A stretch of 64,000 bases of DNA from Streptomyces sp. HmicA12 (GTDB taxonomy: Bacteria; Actinomycetota; Actinomycetes; Streptomycetales; Streptomycetaceae), in contig NZ_KB891831.1 of NCBI RefSeq assembly GCF_000373565.1, positions 1,330 through 65,329 of the forward strand. Direction: 5' to 3'. Shown piece after piece: positions 26,950 through 34,636 of the stretch. A program made the translations under genes and the position numbers. Each line of letters begins with the position of its first letter. The stretch's first letter is position 1. A model generated the notes under the pieces. It had not been told where the DNA came from and did not search any database. It worked only from the letters and a program-made list of their open reading frames with translations.

Positions 26950-27858
26950 ATGAGTACATGGCAGGCCCGCGGCGGCCGCACCGCCCGCCGCTCGCTCGGC
27001 GGCCGCGCGTCGGGGCCGCTGTTCGTCACCCCGTTCCTGGTGGTCTTCGCACTCTTCCTGGTGGTCCCGCTCGGCTACGGGCTGTGGATGAGCTTCACCG
27101 ACTCCAGCCTCACCGGGCGCGGGGACTCGACGTTCGTCGGCTTCGGCAACTACGCCGAGGCCCTCACGGACCCGAAGATGTGGGAGACACTCGGCCACAC
27201 CGCGCTGTTCACGGTCATGTCAACGGTCCCGTTGGTCGTGTTCGCCCTGGTGATGGCACTCCTCGTCCATATAGGGCTGCCGGGTCAGTGGCTGTGGCGG
27301 CTCGCGTTCTTCGCGCCGTACCTGCTCACCAGCGCGGTCGTCTGGCAGGTCGGGCTCCTGCTGTTCCAGACGGACTCCGGGATGCTCAACACCGTCCTGA
27401 AGGCCGTCGGCCTGGACGGTGTCGGCTGGCTGGTCGAGGAGAAGTACGCGATGTGGTCCGTCGTCCTCATCACCGTGTGGTGGACGGTCGGCTTCAACTT
27501 CCTCCTCTACCTGGCGGCCCTGCAGTCCATCCCCGACCAGTTGTACGAAGCCGCGGCGATCGACGGGGCGGGCGCCTGGCGCCGCCTCTGGTCGATCACA
27601 CTCCCCCAGCTGAACCGGACGACCGCGCTCATCACGGTGTTGCAGGTTCTCGCCTCGCTCAAGGTGTTCGACCAGATCTTCATGCTCACCAAGGGCGGTC
27701 CCGACGGCTCCACCCGGCCGGTCCTCGAGTACATCTTCGACTCCGGCTTCACCGGCTACCGGCTCGGCTACGCCGCCGCGATGTCGTACGTCTTCTTCGC
27801 GCTCCTGCTCATCCTCTCCATCTCCCAGGTGAAGTTCTTCTCGCGCAAGGAGGCGTGA
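26950..27858 (+). CDS. Sugar ABC transporter permease (MalF-type), system 2
   Basis: 302 residues, six membrane helices. EAA motif: YEAAAIDGAGAWRRLWSITLPQLN. The ATG at 26950 has GAGAGGA about 10 nt upstream. It follows the system-2 binding protein by 23 bp and precedes its partner permease. Confidence 0.92.
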   Translation: MSTWQARGGRTARRSLGGRASGPLFVTPFLVVFALFLVVPLGYGLWMSFTDSSLTGRGDSTFVGFGNYAEALTDPKMWETLGHTALFTVMSTVPLVVFALVMALLVHIGLPGQWLWRLAFFAPYLLTSAVVWQVGLLLFQTDSGMLNTVLKAVGLDGVGWLVEEKYAMWSVVLITVWWTVGFNFLLYLAALQSIPDQLYEAAAIDGAGAWRRLWSITLPQLNRTTALITVLQVLASLKVFDQIFMLTKGGPDGSTRPVLEYIFDSGFTGYRLGYAAAMSYVFFALLLILSISQVKFFSRKEA

Positions 27859-27860
27859 CG

Positions 27861-28787
27861 ATGGCTGCCGACACTCTCACTCGCCCGAAGACCCCCTCGA
27901 CCGTCCCGGTCGAGCTGCGCCGGCGTGCCCGGCGCAGCACCCGGCCGCAGATGGTCCTCGGCTCCGGCCCGGCCGCCAAGGTCGGCGCCGCGATCGCCCT
28001 GGTGCTCATGGCGGCCCTCTGGCTCGCCCCGATCGCCTGGGCACTGGTGACCTCGCTCAAGACCGAGCCCGACGCGGCGGCCGTCGGCGACGGCTGGATT
28101 CCCGCGCACGGCTTCACCGGCTCCGCGTACGGCAAGATCTTCAGCCAGGGCAACATCCCGACGTGGGCCCTGAACAGCTTCATCGTGGCGGCGGCGGTGA
28201 CCGTACTGACGGTGACCGTGTCCGCGCTCGCGGCGTACGGGTTCTCCCGCACGCTCTTCCGCGGGCGCAAGGTGCTGTTCGCGGCGACGATCGCGTCGAT
28301 CATGGTGCCGCCGCAGATCCTCATCGTGCCGCTGTTCCGCGAGATGCTCTCGCTGAATCTCGTGGACACCTACGCCGGCATGATCCTGCCGCAGGTCGTG
28401 GCGCCGCCGATGGTGTACATCCTCAAGAAGTTCTTCGACGCCATCCCCCGCGAGCTGGAGGAGGCGGCCCGGCTCGACGGCGCGAGCAACGCCCGCGTCT
28501 TCCTGAGCGTCGTCCTGCCCCTGTCTAGGCCGATCCTCTCGGCTGTGGCGATCTTCGTCTTCATCGGTGCGTGGAACAACTTCCTGTGGCCGTTCATCAG
28601 CACCAGCAAGCAGTACCTGATGACTCTCCCGGTGGGCCTGGCGACGGTGAAGGACTCCTACGGCCTCCAGTACGCCCAACTCGCCGCCTCCGGTCTGCTG
28701 GCCTCCATCCCGCTGATCCTGGTCTTCATGATCTTCCAGCGCCAGATGGTGAAGTCCGTCGCGACGACGGGCCTCGGCGGGCAGTGA
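27861..28787 (+). CDS. Sugar ABC transporter permease (MalG-type), system 2
   Basis: 308 residues, six membrane helices. EAA motif: LEEAARLDGASNARVFLSVVLPLS. It begins two bases after the previous stop (GTGACGATG). It is the last gene of the first rightward cluster and is followed by a strong hairpin at 28793-28825. Confidence 0.92.
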   Translation: MAADTLTRPKTPSTVPVELRRRARRSTRPQMVLGSGPAAKVGAAIALVLMAALWLAPIAWALVTSLKTEPDAAAVGDGWIPAHGFTGSAYGKIFSQGNIPTWALNSFIVAAAVTVLTVTVSALAAYGFSRTLFRGRKVLFAATIASIMVPPQILIVPLFREMLSLNLVDTYAGMILPQVVAPPMVYILKKFFDAIPRELEEAARLDGASNARVFLSVVLPLSRPILSAVAIFVFIGAWNNFLWPFISTSKQYLMTLPVGLATVKDSYGLQYAQLAASGLLASIPLILVFMIFQRQMVKSVATTGLGGQ

Positions 28788-28792
28788 CGCGG

Positions 28793-28825
28793 ACGCCCGG
28801 CACGCACACCGCGTGCCGGGCGTCT
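28793..28825. terminator. Strong bidirectional-type hairpin between convergent genes
   Basis: A perfect 14-bp stem (GACGCCCGGCACGC and its complement) with a 5-nt loop ACACC. It lies between the convergent permease and HIT-domain genes and probably ends transcription from both sides. Confidence 0.75.
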
Positions 28826-28840
28826 CCAACGGTGCTGCGA

Positions 28841-29326
28841 TCAGCCGAGTCGAGCGCGGAGCCGAGCGGCGACGTCCGCACGCTCCTCACCGCTCATCAC
28901 CAGCACACCGTTCTCGGCCATCAGCGCGTGGTACTGCTGCCGCTGGTAGGGCACACCGGGCGGCAGCGCGGCGATGTGCCAGTGCAGGTGGGCGTTGCCC
29001 TGACGGCTGCCGAGCGACAGCAGGTACGTGCGTTCCGGCGCGAAGACCGCCTCCACGGCCAGGGCCACCCTGCGCACGACACGCATCATCCGCTCGAAGC
29101 CCTCGTCGTCGAGGTCCCGGACGACGTGCTCGATGTGTGCCTTCGGCGCGACCAGCACCTTGCCGGGCAACGTCGGATACCTGTCGAGGAAGGCCACGTG
29201 AGCGTCGTCCTCGTAGACGCTCTCGTGCCGGTGTGCGGGATCGCCGGCCACATGGGCGCAGATGTAGCAGGGGCCGTTTCGGGCCCGCTCCGTGTAGGCG
29301 TCCAGATCCATGTCCAGGCGCTTCAC
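28841..29326 (-). CDS. HIT-family nucleotide-binding protein
   Basis: 161 residues. The HIT histidine triad GNAHLHWHIA (HxHxH) is at about residues 110-119, with CYICAHVAG and KVLVAPKAHIEHV before it. HIT proteins hydrolyse or transfer nucleotidyl groups (Ap4A hydrolases, phosphoramidases and others). The GTG at 29326 overlaps the stop of the MazG-like gene (GTGA). It is the last of an apparent leftward four-gene run that starts with the second GH38 gene. Its relation to glycan breakdown is unknown. Confidence 0.9.
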   Translation of the reverse strand: MKRLDMDLDAYTERARNGPCYICAHVAGDPAHRHESVYEDDAHVAFLDRYPTLPGKVLVAPKAHIEHVVRDLDDEGFERMMRVVRRVALAVEAVFAPERTYLLSLGSRQGNAHLHWHIAALPPGVPYQRQQYHALMAENGVLVMSGEERADVAARLRARLG

Positions 29327-29667
29327 GCGCTCTCCTGCCCGTCGGCCGCCACGTCGCGGCCGATCGCCGTCTCCAGCTCGGTCATGGTCCGGCAGAAGGC
29401 ATCTTCCAGGTTCACGTCGTACCGATGGGCGAGGATCAGCACCGACCAGAGGCAGTCGGCGAGTTCGTGTTCGAGCGCGGTGCGCCCGCCGGGGACCTCA
29501 CGTGCGCCCTCCTCGGCCATCACCAGCTTGGCGAGGTCCCCCACATCGCCCACGAAGCCGAGCATGAACTCCTCACGCGTCCACACCCGCCCCCGCTCCC
29601 GCAGGTTGAGCTCGTCGTACAGGTCATGGATCCGCAGCGCCTGGCGCAGCAGTTCGTCGACGTTCAT
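29323..29667 (-). CDS. MazG-like nucleotide pyrophosphohydrolase domain protein
   Basis: 114 residues, mainly helical. EEFMLGFVGDVGDLAKLVMAEEG and ELADCLWSVLILAHRYDVNLEDAF match the all-alpha NTP-pyrophosphohydrolase (MazG) pattern with its EExxE..ExxD-type metal ligands, here partly altered (GDVGDLAKL). It may clean up nucleotides. The ATG at 29667 is used. The stop overlaps the HIT gene start and the gap to the upstream gene is 38 bp. Confidence 0.7.
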   Translation of the reverse strand: MNVDELLRQALRIHDLYDELNLRERGRVWTREEFMLGFVGDVGDLAKLVMAEEGAREVPGGRTALEHELADCLWSVLILAHRYDVNLEDAFCRTMTELETAIGRDVAADGQESA

Positions 29668-29705
29668 TCTGGGCAGCGCCTCCCTGTGTACGTGCGAGGG
29701 CCGGA

Positions 29706-30275
29706 TCAATGCCGGTGCGTCGCGTCCGCGTGTCGTGGGTCCGCCGGGTGTTCGAAGCCCGGCAGCAGGGTCACCGACTCGGCGTGGCGACGCTCCAGCC
29801 ACAGGCCGAAGTGCCGGTCGGCCGCGGCCTGTTGCAGGTCGCGGGCGATCGCGGGGCGGGCCTCGCCGTACGGTCCCGGGTGCAGGTCTCGGTTGCGGTC
29901 GTAGTAGGCGCGGACGTCGGACTCCGGTACCGCGACATCGGCCACGATCCGTGCGCGCACGGCGCGGGCCAGTGGCCGCGCCGCGAGGACGGCCGCCGTG
30001 ACACCACCCGTGCGCAGGGCGTCCGTGAAGCTCAACGGGGCTGGTTCCTGGCCCTGTTGGACGGTCAGGCCGAGGGCGACAGCCTCGTGGGCGACGACCG
30101 CCTCGTACGTCATCACCTGCACCACCCAGCGGCGCAGGTTGCGTGCGTCCGCGGTGCCGGGGCGCGGGAGTCTCGCCGCCAGCGGGCCGCGGCGCAGTTC
30201 GTCCACCCGGGCCTCCACCGCGTCCTCGGTGACGGGCTGTCCGTCGACGAGGGCGGCGACGCGCGGCCCGGTCAC
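29706..30275 (-). CDS. Hypothetical protein with SurA/PpiC-like N-terminus
   Basis: 189 residues. The start VAALVDGQPVTEDAVEARVDELRRG resembles the beginning of SurA/PpiC chaperone-type helical domains. A second stretch VPESDVRAYYDRNRDL also fits that pattern. There is no signal peptide and no rotamase domain. I do not recognise a defined family. The GTG start overlaps the stop of the GH38 gene (GTGA), so it is co-translated with that enzyme and may help fold it or form part of its complex; this is inference. Confidence 0.6.
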   Translation of the reverse strand: MTGPRVAALVDGQPVTEDAVEARVDELRRGPLAARLPRPGTADARNLRRWVVQVMTYEAVVAHEAVALGLTVQQGQEPAPLSFTDALRTGGVTAAVLAARPLARAVRARIVADVAVPESDVRAYYDRNRDLHPGPYGEARPAIARDLQQAAADRHFGLWLERRHAESVTLLPGFEHPADPRHADATHRH

Positions 30276-33200
30276 GCGATCACCTCGACCTCTACCGCCT
30301 CGGTGTAGTGCAGCCGGCCGGCGGCGGCCAGTTTGACCACGGCCCACCAGCGGCCGGGCCGGGCACCGAAGGGTACGGAGACGGGGAAGCGCAGAGTGTG
30401 AGCACCGCGCGCCGGGACCTCGGCGCCCGTGTTCCACTGCGGGAACAGGCCGAAGGTCTGCCAGGGGCTGATAAGCTGGGCCTGGACGGTGACCGGGGTC
30501 AGGACGTCGGACGCGAGGCGGACCTCGATCGTGCCCCGCTCCCCCGCCGCGAGCCTGACCACCGGCGTCAGCAGCTTCGCGGTGGGCTCGGTCACCGACT
30601 CGGCGCCGATCACGGCGCGTGTCACGTCCTCGTAGGTCTGCCCGTCGTGCGTCGTCCGCGCCCGTAGCCAGTACGTGCCGGGCTCCGCGTCGTCGGGCGG
30701 GGCGACCCGCGTCCGGTGGGCGAGGTGGCCGTCGGGTTCGATGGCGTACGGGATCACGGTCGTGTCCGCCGACCAGCCCTCGGGGAGGATCAGGTGGACC
30801 TCGCCGGCCGCCGGGTGTGCGGCCAGGCTCGACGCGACGGTCACCGTCGTCTCGGCGGCGCCGTGCAGCACGGGCGGGTCCAGGTGGACGGCGACGGGGA
30901 GGTTGCCGGTCGGTGCGGGGCCGGTGTTGTGCAGCCAGTAGCGGGTGAAGACCGGCTGGTGGGGTTCGGTGCCGGGTGCGACGCCGCCGCGCGGCCGCGC
31001 GAGCTGTGCGGTGACCGTGGCGATGTCCATGCCGCCGAGGTCGAGCGCGAGGGCGTCGAGCGGCTGGTGCGCGCGCTCCAGCAGGTCGGCGCGGTGGGCG
31101 GCCGTGAGCGGCAGGTCGGTGACGATGCGGGCCCGGGTCGGGCGCCCTTCGGCCTCGTGCAGCCGCAGGGTCAACCCGTCGACGGGCCGGGCGACTTGGC
31201 CTTCGGCCAGCGGGTTGCCGGTCGGCTTGAGGGCGGTCACCACCACCTGTCCCGCCGGCTCCACCGCGAGGTAGGACCGCGTGTCCGGCTGGTCCGCGCG
31301 CTCGCCGCGCACCACCGGACGCAGTGGGTGGTTGACGTCATGGGCACGCGGTACGAGGCGCTGTGCGCGCCAGTCGCCGGGGCCCGCGACCAGGGAGTAG
31401 TCGAACGAGTGGGTCCAGTGCTGCTGCTGGAAGGCGGAGCCGTCGGGGTGGGTGCGGTGCGGCGGGTCGATCCAGATGCCGGACGGCCAGCCCGTGCAGG
31501 AGCGCATCAGCGACAGGTGCAGGGCGCCCGTGCTGTCGACGGCGAAGCCGGGCACACCCCGGTTGACGAGCGCGACCGTGTAGTCGTCGAGCGGGGGCTC
31601 GGTGAGCGGGCCGCTGTCGGCGACCTCGATCGTGGAGTCGTCCAGGTCGGCGACAAGTTCCTCGACGGCTCCCTCCCCCGCCACGACGAGCACCGGCAGG
31701 GCGCGGGCGGACCGCAGATCGGCGCCCGGCACCCACACCTTCTCCAGCGGGCTCTCGGCCGGGATCCACACGCGGGCGCGGCCGGTGGCGGCGAGCTGCG
31801 CCTCGAACGTCTCGGCGTACGCACCGGTCAGCACCTGCGCGGTGAAGGGGTTCTCGTCCGGGCCGCCGATCGCGATGCGGACGTCGGGGAGGTTGGAGTC
31901 CACCGCGAGGTCGCCGTAGCGGGCGCCGGGCGCGGCCGAACAGGTGCTGGTCACACCGGACCTGACCAGGGCCACGGCCAGCTCGCGGGTGCCCGCGCCG
32001 TCGGCGGTGACGATCTCCGCGATGCCGATGGCCCGGTCTCCGTCCGGGAGCCGCACGCGCGCCGTCGACGACAGCGCGAACCAGTTGTTGGCCGGGTTGT
32101 CCAGGGTCCACGGGTGTTCGGCCGAGTCGACGTCGATCAGGCCGAAGCCGCGGCCGACGACGGCGTCGGCGACCTCGCTCACCGGCAGGGCGCCGGGCAC
32201 CCGCACCGGCCAGCGCAGCCGCAGCAGCCGGTCGGCGCCGTCGAAGGTGTCGATGTGGGTGACCCCGTCGAGCCGGTCGAGACCGTGCCAGAGAGTGAGG
32301 GTCTGGGTGTAGGTGACCGGGCCGACCGTCCCCGTGACCGTGATGCGTTCGCCGGCCGCGCACCGTTCCGTGCGCACCGATGTGGCGGGCGATGACGCCG
32401 AGCCGGTCACCGGGCCGGAGGGGACCAGGTGCCAGGGGCCCTCGTGGTAGCGGGGGTGCGCCGAGTACTCGTCGTAGACGAGGAGTTCGTTGCCGACGCG
32501 GCCGGCCTGCAGCAGTTCGCGGCCCTCGACGGTCAGCCGGGAGACACAGCCGCCGCGGCGCGGGTCGATCTCCAGGGTGTGCGTGGCGTTCGCGATGCGG
32601 GTCGCGTCGTCGGCCGGGGCCCAGCGCGACGCCGTACGGGACGGCCGGGGCCGGAAGACGCGGTATCCGAGCGAGGGCACGTCGGCGGCGAGGAAGACGA
32701 CGTCGGCCTCGGCGAGCGTGCCGTCGGCGTGGTGGCGTTCGTGTTCCAGGACGAGCGGGGTGCCGTCCTCGAACTCCCAGCCCTGGAAGCCGGGTTCGGG
32801 AGGGGTGAGGTGTACGCGTACGAGGTCGGTGCGGGGCCATGCGGACGGGTTGAAGACCGTGACGGCGTCGCCGTCGGCGCTGCCCAGACGGCTCAGCGCG
32901 ACGTCGAGGACCTCGCGTCCGGTGTCGTACGCCTCCCGCCAACCGGTGAGCAGGTCGAGGTAGACCTGGTCGGACTCGGAGCCGGTGATGGCGTCGTGGT
33001 GCGCGCCGTAGGCGAGCTGCCGCCAGGCCTTGTCGATCCGGGCGTGGGGATGGTCCGCACCGGTCTCGACCGAGGCGAGCGTCGCGAAGGTCTCGGCCTC
33101 CGTGAGGAGGGTCTCGGCCGCGCGCTGCGCCTGCTTGGTGTCGATGAAGGAGACGTCCTTGCCGGTGTACACCGGGTTCATGTCCCGGGTCTGCGGCGAG

Positions 33201-34345
33201 GGCTCGGGCAGTTCGGCGCGGACCGCCGCGAAGAACTCCGCGGGCAGCGCGCACTTCAGGCGCGGCCAGGTGTAGCGGGCGGCGAAGTCGCGGTGGATCT
33301 CGGTGACCCAGCGGTTGGGCGGGGTGTAGTCGGTTCCGACGGGAAGGAGCAGGTTGCGGGTCGCGGCGACCTTCTTCATCAGGCGGTACAGGTCGAGGAC
33401 GGCATCCTCGGCGTCGGCGAGCGAGGTCGCGGAGTCCATCCACCAGCCCGCGCTGTAGTGCGCCGGCATGTAGTGCGTGAGCACCCCGCGACCGCTGGGC
33501 GAGAGCCACTCGAACTCGGCCGGGAACTGCATCGTCGACGGGTCGCCCCAGCCGTCCTTCTCCCGGTCACGGTCGGTGAGCATCGGGCCCCACTGGTGGT
33601 ACGGGCCGCGCGCCCACGACGAGGAGGTGAGGCCCGCGTCGGCGGCCAGGCCGGGGAACTGCGGGTCGTGCCCGAACACGTCCAACTGCCAGGCGGTCTG
33701 CGGGTCGCCGCCCATGATGCCGCGCTGGAAGCCGATGCCGTACACCAGGTTGCGGACCGTCGACTCGGCCGATGTGAGGTTGGTGTTGGGTTCGTTGTAG
33801 GTGCCGCCCATCAGCTCCACGCGACCCTCGGCGAGCAGTCGGCGCAGGTGGGCGCGGTCCTGCGGGTGCGCGTCCCAGTAGGGCTTGAGGTAGTCGACCT
33901 CGGCGAGCACGAACTTGTAGTCGGGGTCGCGGCGGGCCGTCTCCAGGTGCAGCCGCATCAGCTCGAAGCCGGTGTACTGCCAGTCGATGCGGAACCGCTG
34001 CGCCGTCTCGCCCGCCGTGTCCCACGTGGTGGTGTACGCGGCCTGGGTGTTCCACCAGACGGGGTCGTAGTGGAAGTGCGGGACCATCCACACCGTCCAG
34101 CCGGGCTCCGCCACGGTCAGCTCGGCGTGGGCCGTCGCCCCTCCCGCGGTCACGGTGAGCGGGACGACGGTGCCGGGCGGCGCCGCGCAGCGCACACCGA
34201 TCTCGCCGTCCGCGCCCTCCCCGTGCAGGCCGGGTCCCTCGATGACGACCCGGCCGGGCTCGCTGAGCTCGACGCGGACCACTTGCAGGGGGTCGTCGGC
34301 CGGGCCGGTGAAAAGGTCGGTGGGCCGGACACTGAGGATGCGCAC
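30272..34345 (-). CDS. Large GH38-family glycosidase with extra C-terminal domains
   Basis: 1357 residues from the GTG at 34345, chosen because AAGGGA sits ~6 nt upstream; a GTG at 34360 has a poorer site. GH38 hallmarks: MVPHFHYDPVWW (zinc His92 and Asp94) and TAWQLDVFGHDPQFPG (nucleophile Asp222 by homology). The catalytic region is preceded by ~85 residues and followed by beta domains and a NEW3-like segment (about 1100-1357; TRYWLHNTGPAP, LPEGWSADTTVIPYAIEP). No signal peptide is visible. It is only distantly similar to the other GH38 protein here. A LacI-type operator (34398-34413) lies just upstream. It overlaps the next gene. Confidence 0.88.
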   Translation of the reverse strand: MRILSVRPTDLFTGPADDPLQVVRVELSEPGRVVIEGPGLHGEGADGEIGVRCAAPPGTVVPLTVTAGGATAHAELTVAEPGWTVWMVPHFHYDPVWWNTQAAYTTTWDTAGETAQRFRIDWQYTGFELMRLHLETARRDPDYKFVLAEVDYLKPYWDAHPQDRAHLRRLLAEGRVELMGGTYNEPNTNLTSAESTVRNLVYGIGFQRGIMGGDPQTAWQLDVFGHDPQFPGLAADAGLTSSSWARGPYHQWGPMLTDRDREKDGWGDPSTMQFPAEFEWLSPSGRGVLTHYMPAHYSAGWWMDSATSLADAEDAVLDLYRLMKKVAATRNLLLPVGTDYTPPNRWVTEIHRDFAARYTWPRLKCALPAEFFAAVRAELPEPSPQTRDMNPVYTGKDVSFIDTKQAQRAAETLLTEAETFATLASVETGADHPHARIDKAWRQLAYGAHHDAITGSESDQVYLDLLTGWREAYDTGREVLDVALSRLGSADGDAVTVFNPSAWPRTDLVRVHLTPPEPGFQGWEFEDGTPLVLEHERHHADGTLAEADVVFLAADVPSLGYRVFRPRPSRTASRWAPADDATRIANATHTLEIDPRRGGCVSRLTVEGRELLQAGRVGNELLVYDEYSAHPRYHEGPWHLVPSGPVTGSASSPATSVRTERCAAGERITVTGTVGPVTYTQTLTLWHGLDRLDGVTHIDTFDGADRLLRLRWPVRVPGALPVSEVADAVVGRGFGLIDVDSAEHPWTLDNPANNWFALSSTARVRLPDGDRAIGIAEIVTADGAGTRELAVALVRSGVTSTCSAAPGARYGDLAVDSNLPDVRIAIGGPDENPFTAQVLTGAYAETFEAQLAATGRARVWIPAESPLEKVWVPGADLRSARALPVLVVAGEGAVEELVADLDDSTIEVADSGPLTEPPLDDYTVALVNRGVPGFAVDSTGALHLSLMRSCTGWPSGIWIDPPHRTHPDGSAFQQQHWTHSFDYSLVAGPGDWRAQRLVPRAHDVNHPLRPVVRGERADQPDTRSYLAVEPAGQVVVTALKPTGNPLAEGQVARPVDGLTLRLHEAEGRPTRARIVTDLPLTAAHRADLLERAHQPLDALALDLGGMDIATVTAQLARPRGGVAPGTEPHQPVFTRYWLHNTGPAPTGNLPVAVHLDPPVLHGAAETTVTVASSLAAHPAAGEVHLILPEGWSADTTVIPYAIEPDGHLAHRTRVAPPDDAEPGTYWLRARTTHDGQTYEDVTRAVIGAESVTEPTAKLLTPVVRLAAGERGTIEVRLASDVLTPVTVQAQLISPWQTFGLFPQWNTGAEVPARGAHTLRFPVSVPFGARPGRWWAVVKLAAAGRLHYTEAVEVEVIA

Positions 34346-34397
34346 GTGCTGTCCCTTCACCGATCCGGCCTGCCCGAATCGCTTCGACCGCTACTTT

Positions 34398-34413
34398 TTA
34401 CAGCGCTGAAAAG
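34398..34413. promoter_or_regulatory. LacI-type operator, site 1
   Basis: TTTACAGCGCTGAAAA, one base away from the palindrome TTTACAGCGCTGTAAA. It lies between the divergent GH38 and GxGYxYP genes, 52 bp from the GH38 start. The same motif occurs before GH2 copy 2 and before the third importer. Confidence 0.7.
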
Positions 34414-34636
34414 CCAAGTCCCGCGCAACGTAGGCGACTTGCTCGCACGCAGTCAACACGTTCGGCGGCACCGATGCGCGGCGCGGCGAAGATCGGCCAA
34501 AGATCGACACCAGCACCGGAAGTTTGCGCGCACCCCATGGACAACGGCCCGTCACCTGATTACGTTCGCCGACGGCCGACAACGATGTCAGAGCTGTCGG
34601 GCTCAAGAGCCGCTGAACGAGGAGCCGTGAACGTCG

